Assembly: GCA_019843655.1 (NCBI GenBank)
Contig: JACDQD010000006.1
Coordinates: forward strand, 27,918,246 to 27,982,245
Reading direction: 5' to 3'
Origin: Lethocerus indicus
Taxonomy: Eukaryota; Arthropoda; Insecta; Hemiptera; Belostomatidae
DNA: 64,000 nucleotides
Every line of letters begins with the position of its first letter. Position 1 is the first letter of the stretch. Of this stretch, positions 1-9,905 are shown piece by piece. The notes under the pieces are model-generated. The model worked only from the letters and a program-made list of their open reading frames with translations, made no database searches and had not been told where the DNA came from. A program made the translations under genes and the position numbers.

Positions 1-21
1 TATTAAATTTTTTTTATAATT

Positions 22-91
22 ATTATACTATTTTTTGTTGCAGGTGAGCTATTTCAAGCACTGGCTGTATGGCTTCGTATTTTCTGTGAGT
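22..91 (+). promoter_or_regulatory. Recursive splice site 1 (ratchet point) with RS-exon donor
   Basis: A T-rich tract (about 22-40) ends in GCAG and is followed with no gap by GTGAGC, giving a tandem 3' splice site/5' splice site with the junction at 43/44. This is the zero-length-exon architecture of recursive splice sites known from very long introns of Drosophila and vertebrate genes. A second strong donor, TCT|GTGAGT, lies at 86, so positions 44-85 could act as a 42-nt RS-exon during exon definition. That 42-nt segment is open in two frames, so an ordinary in-frame microexon is the main alternative. The window edge leaves only 40 nt upstream, but the tract and branch-like TTAAAT are visible. 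The role is inferred from motif alone. Confidence 0.6.
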
Positions 92-1785
92 AACCCTATC
101 CGTACATCTATAACAAAATAATGTAAAGAAAGTTAGGAATGGTTTTATCACTGATATAGTTCATCACTAAAATATGTTACCGTTATTGTAACTGTAAATT
201 TTACTTGTCCATGCTACGTGGCAATACAAATTTTTTGTCGGGCAAATATGTAAGTGAAGAATTTATAAGTCACCTTATATATAGGTTTTTTCCTCAGTTG
301 TTTAACACGGTCTAACTTAAAATATAATATTGAGAGCCAATCAATGTATGTGAAGGCGGGATAACTTTTTATCCTCTCCGCTTCTTGCACGGTTTCATTG
401 AACCGTGCTGACCTTTGGTGGATGGAATTTTATTCTGAATAGGAGATGAGAGAAAAGGCGGGCGACGACATTTCTTCAAAGTACTAACTGGTGGTAACAA
501 GTCGGTCTCATTACAGGCGCTGGATCCACGTCTTGGTCGTTAGAGAATTCCAGTTTCACAATTTGCAACTTTTAATTGACCCCCGAACAAAAGAAAAGGA
601 ACCATCCTGCCGGTCCCGCCTTCGCAGAAGGCCCGACCATCGATCCTTCGATCATACGATTTGCCCGCCCTTCAATAAGGCCAATAGCCTCAACTGTATA
701 AAACATTATAAGGTCTTATAAGATCTGGTTGGCGGCGGCTAAGCGGCGTAAAACCCATTCCACCCGTCACAGTATAAAAATGTGATTGGCTCAGCCATTC
801 ACTTAACCGCCGATAGTGATGACAATACAATTGAGACGACCTCCCCACCATTCGATCCAAAATTTTGATTTCTCCAACCGTCCATATTCCAACCGATCCC
901 ATAGTGGCTAGTAAAGTTTGAAAGTATGTCGGAAGACTAAGCATGTCTCTCTCTTTCTGATCCATCCAGCTTAAGATTTGATTGACCACATTGCTTTTCA
1001 CATCACTTTATTGGCAATTATTTTCCTTCAACGTGCGTCCATAAGGATGAATTTGTTTCGAACAGTTCATTTTTGACCTTGGCTAGGAGTCGAAGGTAGG
1101 CGACATTTTTATAATTCGGAAAATGTATCGTCATTATTTAACCTTGTTGGTGGTTATATGGGAAGCCGGGGGAGGGGGTGGCCCGTATATTCGGAAGCTA
1201 TAGATTGTTAGGGTACCGGAAATGCAGGGCAATACGTTATAAGTTGGCCCGCGGGTTGGTTCTCCAAGGTGGAATTGATATTGTCGTCGCCGCTGCCCGC
1301 TAAAGTTTATTGGTTTGGGCCAAGTGCAGTTTGTAAACTGGGTTCAAAATGTCGCTCTTTACGACTTCTCTCCCCGGGGAGAGTTGTGGGAGGAGCAGTT
1401 GGGAAGAGGAATGTGTATATCTTTAAAATATTGCCAGGTTGATTGTGGTTCGGAAAATCAGTTTTCAGAATAACCCCACTGTGCTTATTGCCTCTTCAAA
1501 TTCTGTTAGTCGTTAATATTGAATACAATAGAACTAGATATGTAATAACAATCTATAGCTGAGCCAATATCATATTCTGTTACTAACGGAATGGTACAAT
1601 CGTGACGTTTGAGACCCGACTAGGACACCAGTAAAGTAACATCCGTGATGATTTATGAAAAGCTTATAGTCTGTAAACAAAAAGAATGAACAATATTGAG
1701 CCATAAACATGAAGAATGTGCGACACGAATAGTCATTCTCCTTCTTAGAACTATACTGTTTACTTAGAGATTTTAATTTTGTTCG
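92..1785. other. Non-coding intronic sequence, nothing recognised
   Basis: AT-rich non-coding DNA with a moderately GC-rich patch at about 490-900. The short open frames on both strands (up to about 100 codons, 690-1001 minus) show no familiar domain and have ordinary non-coding composition. No RNA gene or repeat was recognised. Confidence 0.5.
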
Positions 1786-2367
1786 TTAACTATGAGTTTA
1801 ACATACCTGTTTTGTGGTCTGCGAGGGTTTGGAATACCGTAGATTTCGTGTGTTTCTGTCTCCTCTCGCCGGTTTGGTCTTTTTCTAGACCGGTTTCGGG
1901 ACGTCCTACTGCACTGTCACTGTCGCCAGTACTGCAAGGCGCCAAATGTAAGGCGCTAATACTAAAATGTAAGACATAGCATTGTTGCGGGCTAGTATTA
2001 GGTGCGCCGTACCGTTGAAACTAGTATAGCGCATTAAAGTGAATACATTACGCGTTTTAATACTGTTAAAAATAACTCAGATATTGAAATATATTATAAC
2101 TGACCTTAGTATGTGATTATTAAATGTATTATTTCAATATATTATTTAAAAAATATTTTACCGTAGATTTTGTGTGTTTTCTCTCGCTGGTTTGGCCTTG
2201 TGCTAGACCGGTTTCGGCTGCTCGCCATCCTCAGTACAGCGACATTGACAGTGCAGTCCTCACCTACTGAAGCTACTGAAGACGGCGAGCAGCCGAAACC
2301 GGTCTAGTGAAAGACCAAAACCAGCGAGAGGAGACATAAACACACGAAATCTACGCTTAACTAAGAG
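1786..2367. mobile_element. Foldback element copy A with flanking target-site duplication
   Basis: The element spans 1797-2356. It begins TTTAACATACCTG, continues through GGTCTGCGAGGG, CCGTAGATTTCGTGTG and a CTAGACCGGTTTCGG core, and ends with the inverted core followed by CGAAATCTACGC. The flanks are TTAACTATGAG (1786-1796) and TTAACTAAGAG (2357-2367), an 11-bp direct repeat with one mismatch. Between the ends lie an internal module (about 1930-2150, antiparallel to that in the 25.7-kb copy) and an extra inverted end at 2160-2237 that forms a near palindrome with 2282-2355. There is no coding capacity, so it is non-autonomous. The superfamily is not recognised; long terminal inverted repeats with duplications of this size would fit a Mutator/foldback-like group, but that is inference. 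Confidence 0.75.
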
Positions 2368-2695
2368 CGTTGGTGATATTTGTGGCGATTTTCTGAGCCG
2401 TCTAATATTAAAACGTTACCGCGTCGAGAAAAATAAATTGCGAATAATAAGTGGCATTTCTCCGGTCCTTTTTCTCCGACAGTATTCCTATATCGGTCCT
2501 CATTTTTCTATACGAGCGTCTGCCTAGCTGGCAGGATCCGATCAGCAGCGTCAGCGTATCCAGAATCAATTTCAGTCAGGTGTCCTTCTCAGGTGTTCTT
2601 CATGAGTATCCTTTCCGCTTTTACCTCACGTCATGCCGTCAAGAGGCCGACATTTAATAAGGAGCTATCCTGGTGTGGATGTGCGTCTGGCCTTC

Positions 2696-2700
<5 letters not shown>
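2368..2700. other. Non-coding spacer, nothing recognised
   Basis: Unique-looking non-coding DNA between foldback copy A and the first TA microsatellite. Small open frames run through it and into the microsatellite, where they would encode Tyr-Ile repeats; these are artefacts of the repeat. Confidence 0.4.

Positions 2701-2760
<60 letters not shown>
2701..2760. repeat. (AT)30 microsatellite
   Basis: Sixty uninterrupted bases of alternating A and T. Perfect TA tracts of this length are mutable, can extrude cruciforms and often vary in length between individuals. Confidence 0.98.
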
Positions 2761-2763
<3 letters not shown>

Positions 2764-3812
2764 TTATTTAAACCGGTCCGGCATAGGTTTCAAGCAAGCG
2801 TCTATAGCATTGCTTAAGTAATATTTGTTTTCTTATTAATGTACAGTCAGCCTTAATGGGTATAGGTACAACTGCGGAAACGTTTTTCCCTCTTGCTTCT
2901 CCCGATAAAAACTTCACCTAGTCACGTCACTTTTAGTAATACAGTGAGGTGTAATTACGTATGGTGGGTGCCATTGAAGCACCTTGTGAGCTCTATCAGC
3001 ACATATTTACTGTTCTTTAATCGCTCTAATGATATAGTACTAACGAGGAGATTTTAGGACAACGTAAATCAATCATATTTTTAATATAGGCTCAATCAAT
3101 AACCCGACTAACTTAGCTTAAGTTGACGTTATAATAGTTTTTATATAGCCAAACATAGACTGCACCCCTAGAATAGTGTTACGCAAAGTATATAAGGTTA
3201 CCTTAAAATATTTCTCTGCTACAAAGTCGAAGTCTTACTTTACAAAAGAGCGTCGGAAAAGTGAAAAGTCGTTTCCGGGCAGGAAGTTTACATTCGTCAA
3301 ACACAAACTGCCGCCTTCCGGCCGGCCCCAACCGGCTTCCCCCTTCGAAATCCCCCCGCGTCCCAGCAGGCCGGGCCTCACAATGTATGCGACAAAGCCG
3401 CTGCGAGGAGGTGGGAAAAGGCGACGAGTATAACTCGAGGCATAAATATGGCCCGGGCTAAAAGAATTCCCAGCCGCGTCGGGGGGTCGGAAGTCGATCC
3501 AGCTCTCACTCCCACCCCCCGGTCCCCGTCCCCAACGACGGCAAATAACCTGTACCGGGAGGTGGCGCGCCTATCCCCTGGGAAAACCTGGATTTACGGC
3601 CTCCATCCCGCCACGGCATTATTCCTGAGACAGGGCGTAACTGCCGCTACATGGAAAGAGGAACCTCACCCCTGCGCCGACCCAGAAGAAACGAGATCCT
3701 TTCGGTGGCACCCCACCAAATAGGAGGTGACGCCGCCGTCCCAACACTCAGTTTGGAAAAAAGAATCTCTTAGCGTCCTCCAACGGGAAGCTGTTTCGTC
3801 TTTATTCCGTGT

Positions 3813-3817
<5 letters not shown>
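2761..3817. other. Non-coding spacer with a GC-rich block at about 3290-3730
   Basis: The first part is AT-rich. From about 3290 to 3730 the sequence becomes C- and CpG-rich with many short CCGG and GGCC motifs. Two overlapping open frames on the + strand (3176-3433 and 3448-3723) are low-complexity Pro/Arg/Ser translations of this composition and resemble no known protein. A regulatory or CpG-rich element is possible but unproven. Confidence 0.35.

Positions 3818-3878
<61 letters not shown>
3818..3878. repeat. (TA)30 microsatellite
   Basis: About 61 bases of perfect alternating T and A, the second such tract within 1.2 kb. Confidence 0.98.
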
Positions 3879-3880
<2 letters not shown>

Positions 3881-3904
3881 CTTAGCCTTTCTACTGGGCA
3901 CTAA

Positions 3905-3920
3905 CAATATCGCGATATTG
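3905..3920. other. Perfect 16-bp palindrome
   Basis: CAATATCGCGATATTG is its own reverse complement. It lies 27 bp after the TA microsatellite. It could be a dimeric transcription-factor site or chance. Confidence 0.5.
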
Positions 3921-6335
3921 CGGCCTTATTTCCTCTTTATTATTGTTTATTTACCGACTCTGGAAATAGTCTGACTCTCTAAAACGGCGGAAAAATCCTC
4001 GATTTTTGGTGAATAATAATATTCTCGAGCGTTGGTCCATTCGTTCTGCGCGTCTTCTTGTGAAAATCTGCCAGTGTCCGGTGGGATGGAAACATTTTAT
4101 CCTAAGCAAAAATGAACATGCAATTCGCCTAAATCACGCTCAGTCTATAACAGAAATAAAAAATGGGCGTCACCTATTCGTTTCTGTAATGAATGTGCTC
4201 GCGACGTCAAACGCGTTAATATATGCGATATATGAACGGAGGCTCCAAGATGGATGGTTTCGCATAATCGGCGGGAAATCAGTTTGTTTGAAAGAAAATC
4301 CAATTTCCAATTAGCCCCGGGTTGAAGGGGGGGGGGGTTAATCCTAATCTTTATAAGCCCCAACCCCCGCTCCAATATCTCTTAAGATATAATGATGAAA
4401 GATCCCATTCCAATATTAAACCTCCCCTCGGACTCATCTGGGCCTATCAATTTGGGTAATATGATATCCTTTCAATTTTTTCCCTTTTCCTTTATCATTT
4501 TTTTTCTAACACAGAGGAATTACTTTAGCGAAACATGGCATCGATTAATTTTGGTCTCCTTCCCCCCTCGCACCCTACTTAGTTGCTCACAGCCATTGAT
4601 TTATAGCAATTCCCCGTTGTCCTCACTCAACGTCAATGCGATTATTTAAAAGCCGATTAAATATTACTATTAATTACCATTTATTAGTAATTTAGCGGTC
4701 TTAATATTTATATCACTTTGATGTCGAGAATTCCGCCTGGGATTGGAAAGCACAAAATTGACACGCACACGGTTAATTGAACTTATAGTGGGAAGATTTT
4801 CTTTGCCACATGTTGCTCGCTTGGGCTATGTTAGACACGGGTCGGAAAATCGGGTCGCGTTTTCCTTTTCATAATCCCCGCCCCGCTCCCTCCCCACGCT
4901 CTCCAGTTCCAGTTTCCAAAATTAGCGTCGCCTATAAGTAAGTTTCTTAACAACCGAGTCGGGCCAAGTTTGTCTCTGTGGCCGGTGTCGTCGTCTGCGG
5001 CCTAAGTAGTTATCCCTCGGTCTGCCCCCCCCCCCCACCCCCCCGCCCGGGATTAGGGCCTCCGTCCTCCCGGTGTTATACCCAGAAATCGGCAAGTTGT
5101 ACTCGTGGTTAAGAGCATTAAGTAAATTTCAGTAGGAGCCCGGCCCTCTACTAATGTCTCTCAAGTTTTTGTCCACGTTACCAAGTTGAGGCTGGAAGGA
5201 GAATCCTATTAGTTCCGGATAAATTGGCGCAAAGGTCACTAACCGTATCCGTCGTTTGGCCATCGTGATTACATTTATGTCCCGTTGGTTCATGTTACGC
5301 TACCTAATTCCAGAATTACGCGTTGCCGTATATCTAGATATATTTTCAGTAAGGTATTCTTTAAGAATTTTTCAGGATTCGTCATAATCGTGTCCATCAC
5401 TTATGATGTACGCTTCGTACGGTTTTGTATTGTGCGGTATCTTTCAAGGGCCCATTAACCGCACATACAAAGGATTCCTGTAATTATTAACCCCACATAT
5501 TATAACAATTTATATTGTTATCAGATTTGAATAGATTAAAATTTGTGTTGCACCATAGCTGCCATTTTATTACAATAAAAACAACATAATAAGAAAAGGC
5601 AATGGGTGGGGAACATCATGCCGGTAATTGTATATGAAATTGATTGCCTTGTAAAACGGAACATTTATTTTCAACGCTCCCTTTTCTAGACTACTACTAT
5701 AGTTCACTTTTAGCTTTTTATTTCCCACCGTGTTATCGCTTAAAACAATATCTCTTTCGCCGAGGGATTAAGTAAGGGGGAAACTGATATTCCACTCCAA
5801 AAAAGGCTCACTTACTGTCTTTTTTTTCTGCGAGAAACAACGTCCTACTCTATTCTTAAAGGGATGAGCGAATGGATAAAAACAGGGAAAACCGCTCAGA
5901 CGCATTATAATAAATTTAGTTTGTTTATTCCGTCCCCTTGTATTCTTTTACCGACTGCTTAACTAAGCTCGGGGAAAATGGATTAGCCTGTGATAAAGAA
6001 GCATCCTGTAGGAATAAACACGGTGTAACGAATAACACAACTACGAACTAAAAACATGGATATTATATTAATGTTACATGGAAAATTATCCGAGATTCGA
6101 ATATTATGAAATACATGTATAATTTGACTAATGTATAATTTGTTGATCAACAATAGGTTTTGTAATATCACTCTTGTCACCGGTATTAATAAGGTAAACC
6201 GATGTTGGATTCTCGCCATCGTCAGCAGCATTCCGCCCGTGATATAATAAACTTAGTCACTCGCTTGTATGAAATGGGGGGCGGCTTTTAATGTCAACGT
6301 CTAGTAACAATATGAAATATCATATACGGATTTCA
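3921..6335. other. Non-coding intronic sequence with G and C homopolymers
   Basis: No gene recognised. The stretch holds an 11-G run at 4327-4337 and a 12-C run at 5025-5036 followed by seven more C after one A. A C-rich tract ending in CTCCAG at 4906 is followed 31 nt later by a GTAAGT at 4938, which resembles a pair of cryptic splice sites. One copy of a decayed repeat core lies at 6208-6240. Confidence 0.4.
6208..6240 (+). repeat. Decayed dispersed repeat, TTCTCGCCAT-core family
   Basis: GATTCTCGCCATCGTCAGC followed by AGCATTCCG matches the core seen at 7.3, 15.4 and 20.3 kb and, inverted, at 55.0 and 61.3 kb. The core also resembles the CTCGCCATCTTCAGTAGCGG part of the foldback family ends, so it may be an older relative. 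Boundaries are uncertain. Confidence 0.4.
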
Positions 6336-6357
6336 AGCCCTCCTCCAAAGGAGGGCT
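6336..6357. other. Perfect 9-bp hairpin just upstream of a splice acceptor
   Basis: AGCCCTCCT and AGGAGGGCT are perfect inverse complements around a CCAA loop. The hairpin ends 42 nt before the candidate acceptor AG at 6398-6399, so if transcribed it could shape use of that splice site. Confidence 0.5.
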
Positions 6358-6399
6358 CCTACGGACAGACGTGACACTTCTCTTCGCCGTTTGTTGCAG

Positions 6400-6458
6400 C
6401 ATTTTTCGTAGCAATGAAACGTCCAGTCATCGAATTCGTGTTCGTGAGTCTATTTGTT
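6400..6458 (+). CDS. Candidate first coding exon encoding a signal-peptide-like start
   Basis: A strong acceptor (CTTCTCTTCGCCGTTTGTTGCAG, as two overlapping parts ending at 6399) opens a 59-nt segment. ATG at 6414 in a favourable insect context (GCAATGA) starts MKRPVIEFVFVSLFV, which has a basic n-region and a hydrophobic core like a secretory signal peptide. Two good donors follow in the same phase: GTGAGT at 6444 and GTAAGT at 6459, both in phase 0. If not spliced, the frame runs only to a TGA at 6534-6536 (40 residues). It lies on the same strand as the recursive splice sites, so it could be the start-codon exon of the host gene or a nested small secreted peptide. No homologue is recognised. 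Donor-like hexamers are common by chance, so this stays tentative. Confidence 0.25.
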
Positions 6459-7306
6459 GTAAGTGGTTGGAATTGGGCTCAGATTTTGTTCCCTTTTGTC
6501 CGGCCGTCCGTTTGTAATACCCTGGCCCCAAATTGACCTGTCCTGAGCGTTTAAGGTTTGTTGAAAGCCCTTAACAATGGGCGAGGGGAGGGGTATAAAA
6601 TAATTGGTTGTTGGACTTGTACACGTGTTTGGCTGCGGTGGCGGCACAATGTCTTGTTAGCCTCGTTATTGCTATTCATTATTGTATTGAACTCATTTCT
6701 TACCCTCTCCTTCCTCTCTCTCCCTCCCTCTCTCCGGTCGGCCTCTCTTTACCTATTCCCTTCGTGAGATAATTAACCCGGAGTGTTACAAATTCAAAAC
6801 TCCAAAAATGGGGACCAGTTTGAATTAATACGGCGGGAATTGAGATAACGATGAATTGCAAGCAACCGATAGTGATGAACGCTCCCGATGTTTAATATTC
6901 CCCAAGGAGTGCGTTGTAGAGAAATGCATTTAAATTGCCCCGGCCCGAATCGATAGCCAAGCTTTGTGACTGGTTGATCACTTTGAATCGGTATACTCCC
7001 GGTAAAACAATGCCGGGTTGTATGACAAAAATTAATTTTAATCTCCAATTGTTCGGAAGAATAATATCCGATAATATATCCGATATTTCATGCGCGATTT
7101 GTATTTGTCGATATGTATATATTCGTGTTTAAAAGACCGCAGGGTTAATTCTGTTACTTCGAAATGCCCGTCAGATTAATACTTGTGTATTTCTCTAAAG
7201 TAAATCCACCGAAGCCCCTTGACGGCGCTGAGTTTATTGAAGTCTAATTTGAAAGTCGCAGTTAATGAAAGAAGTTTTCTGTCTCCACTCGCCTATTTGG
7301 TTTTAA

Positions 7307-7343
7307 GCCAATCGTCAGTAGCATCCCGTCGGTATTATGGTGA
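7307..7343 (+). repeat. Decayed dispersed repeat, TTCTCGCCAT-core family
   Basis: GCCAATCGTCAGTAGCATCC followed by CGTCGGTATTATGGTG aligns with the 6.2- and 15.4-kb copies through CCATCGTCAGTAGCATTCCG and the following TCGGTA. The limits are not defined. Confidence 0.35.
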
Positions 7344-9051
7344 GATACTTACGCTTGTAATGAATCATCGGCGCTGTCACAACTGTCACTGCACCGCTAC
7401 AGTTTGTCACCTGCAGAGGACCATCCTAAGTGCTCTTATGAGGTGGACTACCGACGCGGACTGCCGAATTAACCGGGACGGTAGTTTGACCATAAATTTA
7501 ATGTTTTCAGGGAATTCGCCTCAGTTCTGAAATTGTTTAATTTCCAATCATAACTAAATCTAATTTCTAACCGAATAGCAATTCCCAGGCCAAGATCGAG
7601 TTGGTCGCAGTATAAAGAACAATTGATTGAGGATTTTTTTTATGCGAAAGGCCGTTCAAGGTAGGCCGTTCATGATCTGCACCGAGTTCACGGGGCACTA
7701 AAGGCGGGTTCAGAGGGTAAAACCTTCACTGGCGGTAGTAAAAAGGCAGTGAATACCCGGATTTCACTGGCAGTGGCCCATGAGCCATAGGCCGTAGCCG
7801 GTGTTCACAGCGCTCAACATCAAACATTTAAACATATCCTTAGTGTGACTGCCACCTTGTGGATAATGATAACAGAGTTTGCAATATTAATGCAATAGGA
7901 TGCGATTATGCATGTGAGGAGTGCGCTATATGTTGGTGTATTCTGCAGTCAAAATCGGATGGGACAATGCTTCATCAGAATACAACGACTTCTTCACTGA
8001 AATAATTCATATAATTCTGAGGGACAGCTACCGGGAGAAGTCGAAACCGGTTTAGCTTGTGTTCAAAAAGGCAAATCGAGATGGGAAAATCGCAAGAGTG
8101 AGATGATCATTTTCGACTTGACGATCCTCCCTAAGAGGATCAAACATTGAGGATCCGAGAAATGTTTTTGTTGTTGGGCATCTGTCGTAAATCCTAGAGT
8201 AGGGTCGGTACCCTCTTTTAGTCTATAGTTTGTGCTCCCCAAGGTAAAATAACAGTGGGGGGGGGGAGTGACGTCATACCGGAAAAAGAAATAAGGGCGC
8301 CCCTTACTTAGGAGTTCTAGGGCGTGCGTCGCCCCTGGCAACAGACCTCCTACAAATATTAGCAACCCTCCTATAGCCCCCTCCTGCGTATTTCGAATGG
8401 GAATATTTCATTAGAGAAGGGGGCCCATCCCTGGCTGTTTTCATCCCTTAGTAATGAATGAGGCGCCTTGGGGCCTTCTTCATCCTTAGACATATGGCTA
8501 TGACAACCGCCCCATTTGATGCCTACGTGAATACCTCCTCGGTTTTTGGGCTGGAGGTAGGCGGAGAGACCTATTTTGGTGAGAGGGACAGCCGCGCTCA
8601 TCTTGCCACAATCTCCATTCAAAAATGTTACACGTCAGAACTTCTATGCCATATAACATACTGCCGTATAACAATCTGATGTCATTACGCGTACAGTTTT
8701 CAACTCCGCACATTTTGTAATTATGGGTAGCATTTGTTTTACCTTGTCTAACTTTTTTGCTGTGATAAAGCCCTTAATCCGAGCTGGGCCAGCAATCGTG
8801 CTCTGAAACGAGTCAACTCATTGTGCAATATTGCCGAAATACAGATTTTGGAAAACGATAATTTAAAAGTTTTTCGACTTAACTCGGTTCCCAATTTCAT
8901 TTCTCCTTATGAACCGAAGTTTACAGCCGATAAGGCCGGAAAAACAAAACTCTTCTGGGGAAAACTTAAATGAATTTTCAGAGAAAAAAAAACTTGTTTT
9001 CTCCTCCTTAGGTCTCCCGAGGGATAAATTATTGGGAAGCCGTACAATTGG

Positions 9052-9068
9052 AAAGGAAGGAAGGAAGG
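9052..9068. repeat. Short (GAAG)n tract
   Basis: About four tandem copies of AAGG/GAAG in a purine-rich strand. Confidence 0.8.
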
Positions 9069-9891
9069 TTCGGGTATCGTAAAGCGAATTGAGAGCCCCT
9101 CCCAGTTTTTATGTCGAACATTTTTATAGGGGACGAATATTTTTTATTTCGTTAGATTTTTATGGTAGGACGTAGTGGATCTCTCCCAATAGTTAACCTG
9201 AATTCAATCCAAGTTAAATATAGATCACTCCAAGCCTTTAAATCATGTAAACAGTGCTCGATCTAAATAGAATCGGGAGTGGGTGCACCTGCTTCCGTCG
9301 GGTTTATAATAAATGCAATAGTTTGTTATATCTCGCAGAGAGGAGTCATCGGCACTGATCGTACCAACAAAATAATCCCCAATGTGAGAATGTCTGGTGA
9401 CGATGGGGGATTATTGATCCGCAAAATCCTGGCGGACCGCAAAAGAAGAATTAATATTTTATTATTTCTGATAACAGGAGTATATTTCATAAAATAGCAT
9501 TCAACCTACAGCGCAATAAACGAAGCGCGATTATTTGACCGTTCTCACGAAGTGTAACTTGATATGTGTTGAGATTTGGGCTGGTACAGTTCTGACTTCT
9601 CGCAATATTTAGCAGTGTTCCGACAGTATCATTTCACTGGGCTAGTGATACTACCCGATTTTATTTTTTGATTCCGGTCAGTGATTCGTTCACGTCGTGC
9701 CCCGAAATCAAATCCTCAGGTTACAATACATTTTCCCGGAATTGTTTCCGCTGTCCGTCTCCCGTATCTTATTTTCCGAGATAAAAAATTTCGGCACTGA
9801 TCTCCGACTATTTACGAGTAGGAGATATTGAGAGTTTATTTGATTTGCGCAGAGTTTCCCGTAGAAAGTGGAGGGTTCGGCCGGCCGCAAC

Positions 9892-9905
9892 CGGGTCGAG
9901 ACCCG
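9892..9905. other. Perfect inverted repeat CGGGTC-GA-GACCCG
   Basis: Six-base perfect arms around a two-base centre inside a CCGG-rich patch (about 9870-9990). Function unknown; it may be a dimeric protein-binding site or chance. Confidence 0.4.

Larger units (their letters stand above)
6537..9891. other. Non-coding intronic sequence, nothing coding recognised
   Basis: No gene is supported. It holds a decayed repeat core at 7307-7343, a 10-G run at 8257-8266, and a region at about 7700-7790 with three related TTCACTGGC or GGCAGTGAA motifs in both orientations that may be a worn foldback remnant. A (GAAG)4 tract lies at 9052-9068. Overlapping open frames at 8371-8713 on both strands are short and unrecognised. 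Confidence 0.4.

Noticed and set aside
2593..2821. Open frames encoding Tyr-Ile repeats
   Set aside because: They are translations of the TA microsatellite, not genes; the same applies at 54436-54869 and 58748-58966.
4907..4937. 31-nt segment between a C-rich CTCCAG and GTAAGT
   Set aside because: The tract is generic C-rich sequence and GTAAGT/GTGAGT words occur at about chance frequency, so a cryptic pair is expected occasionally.
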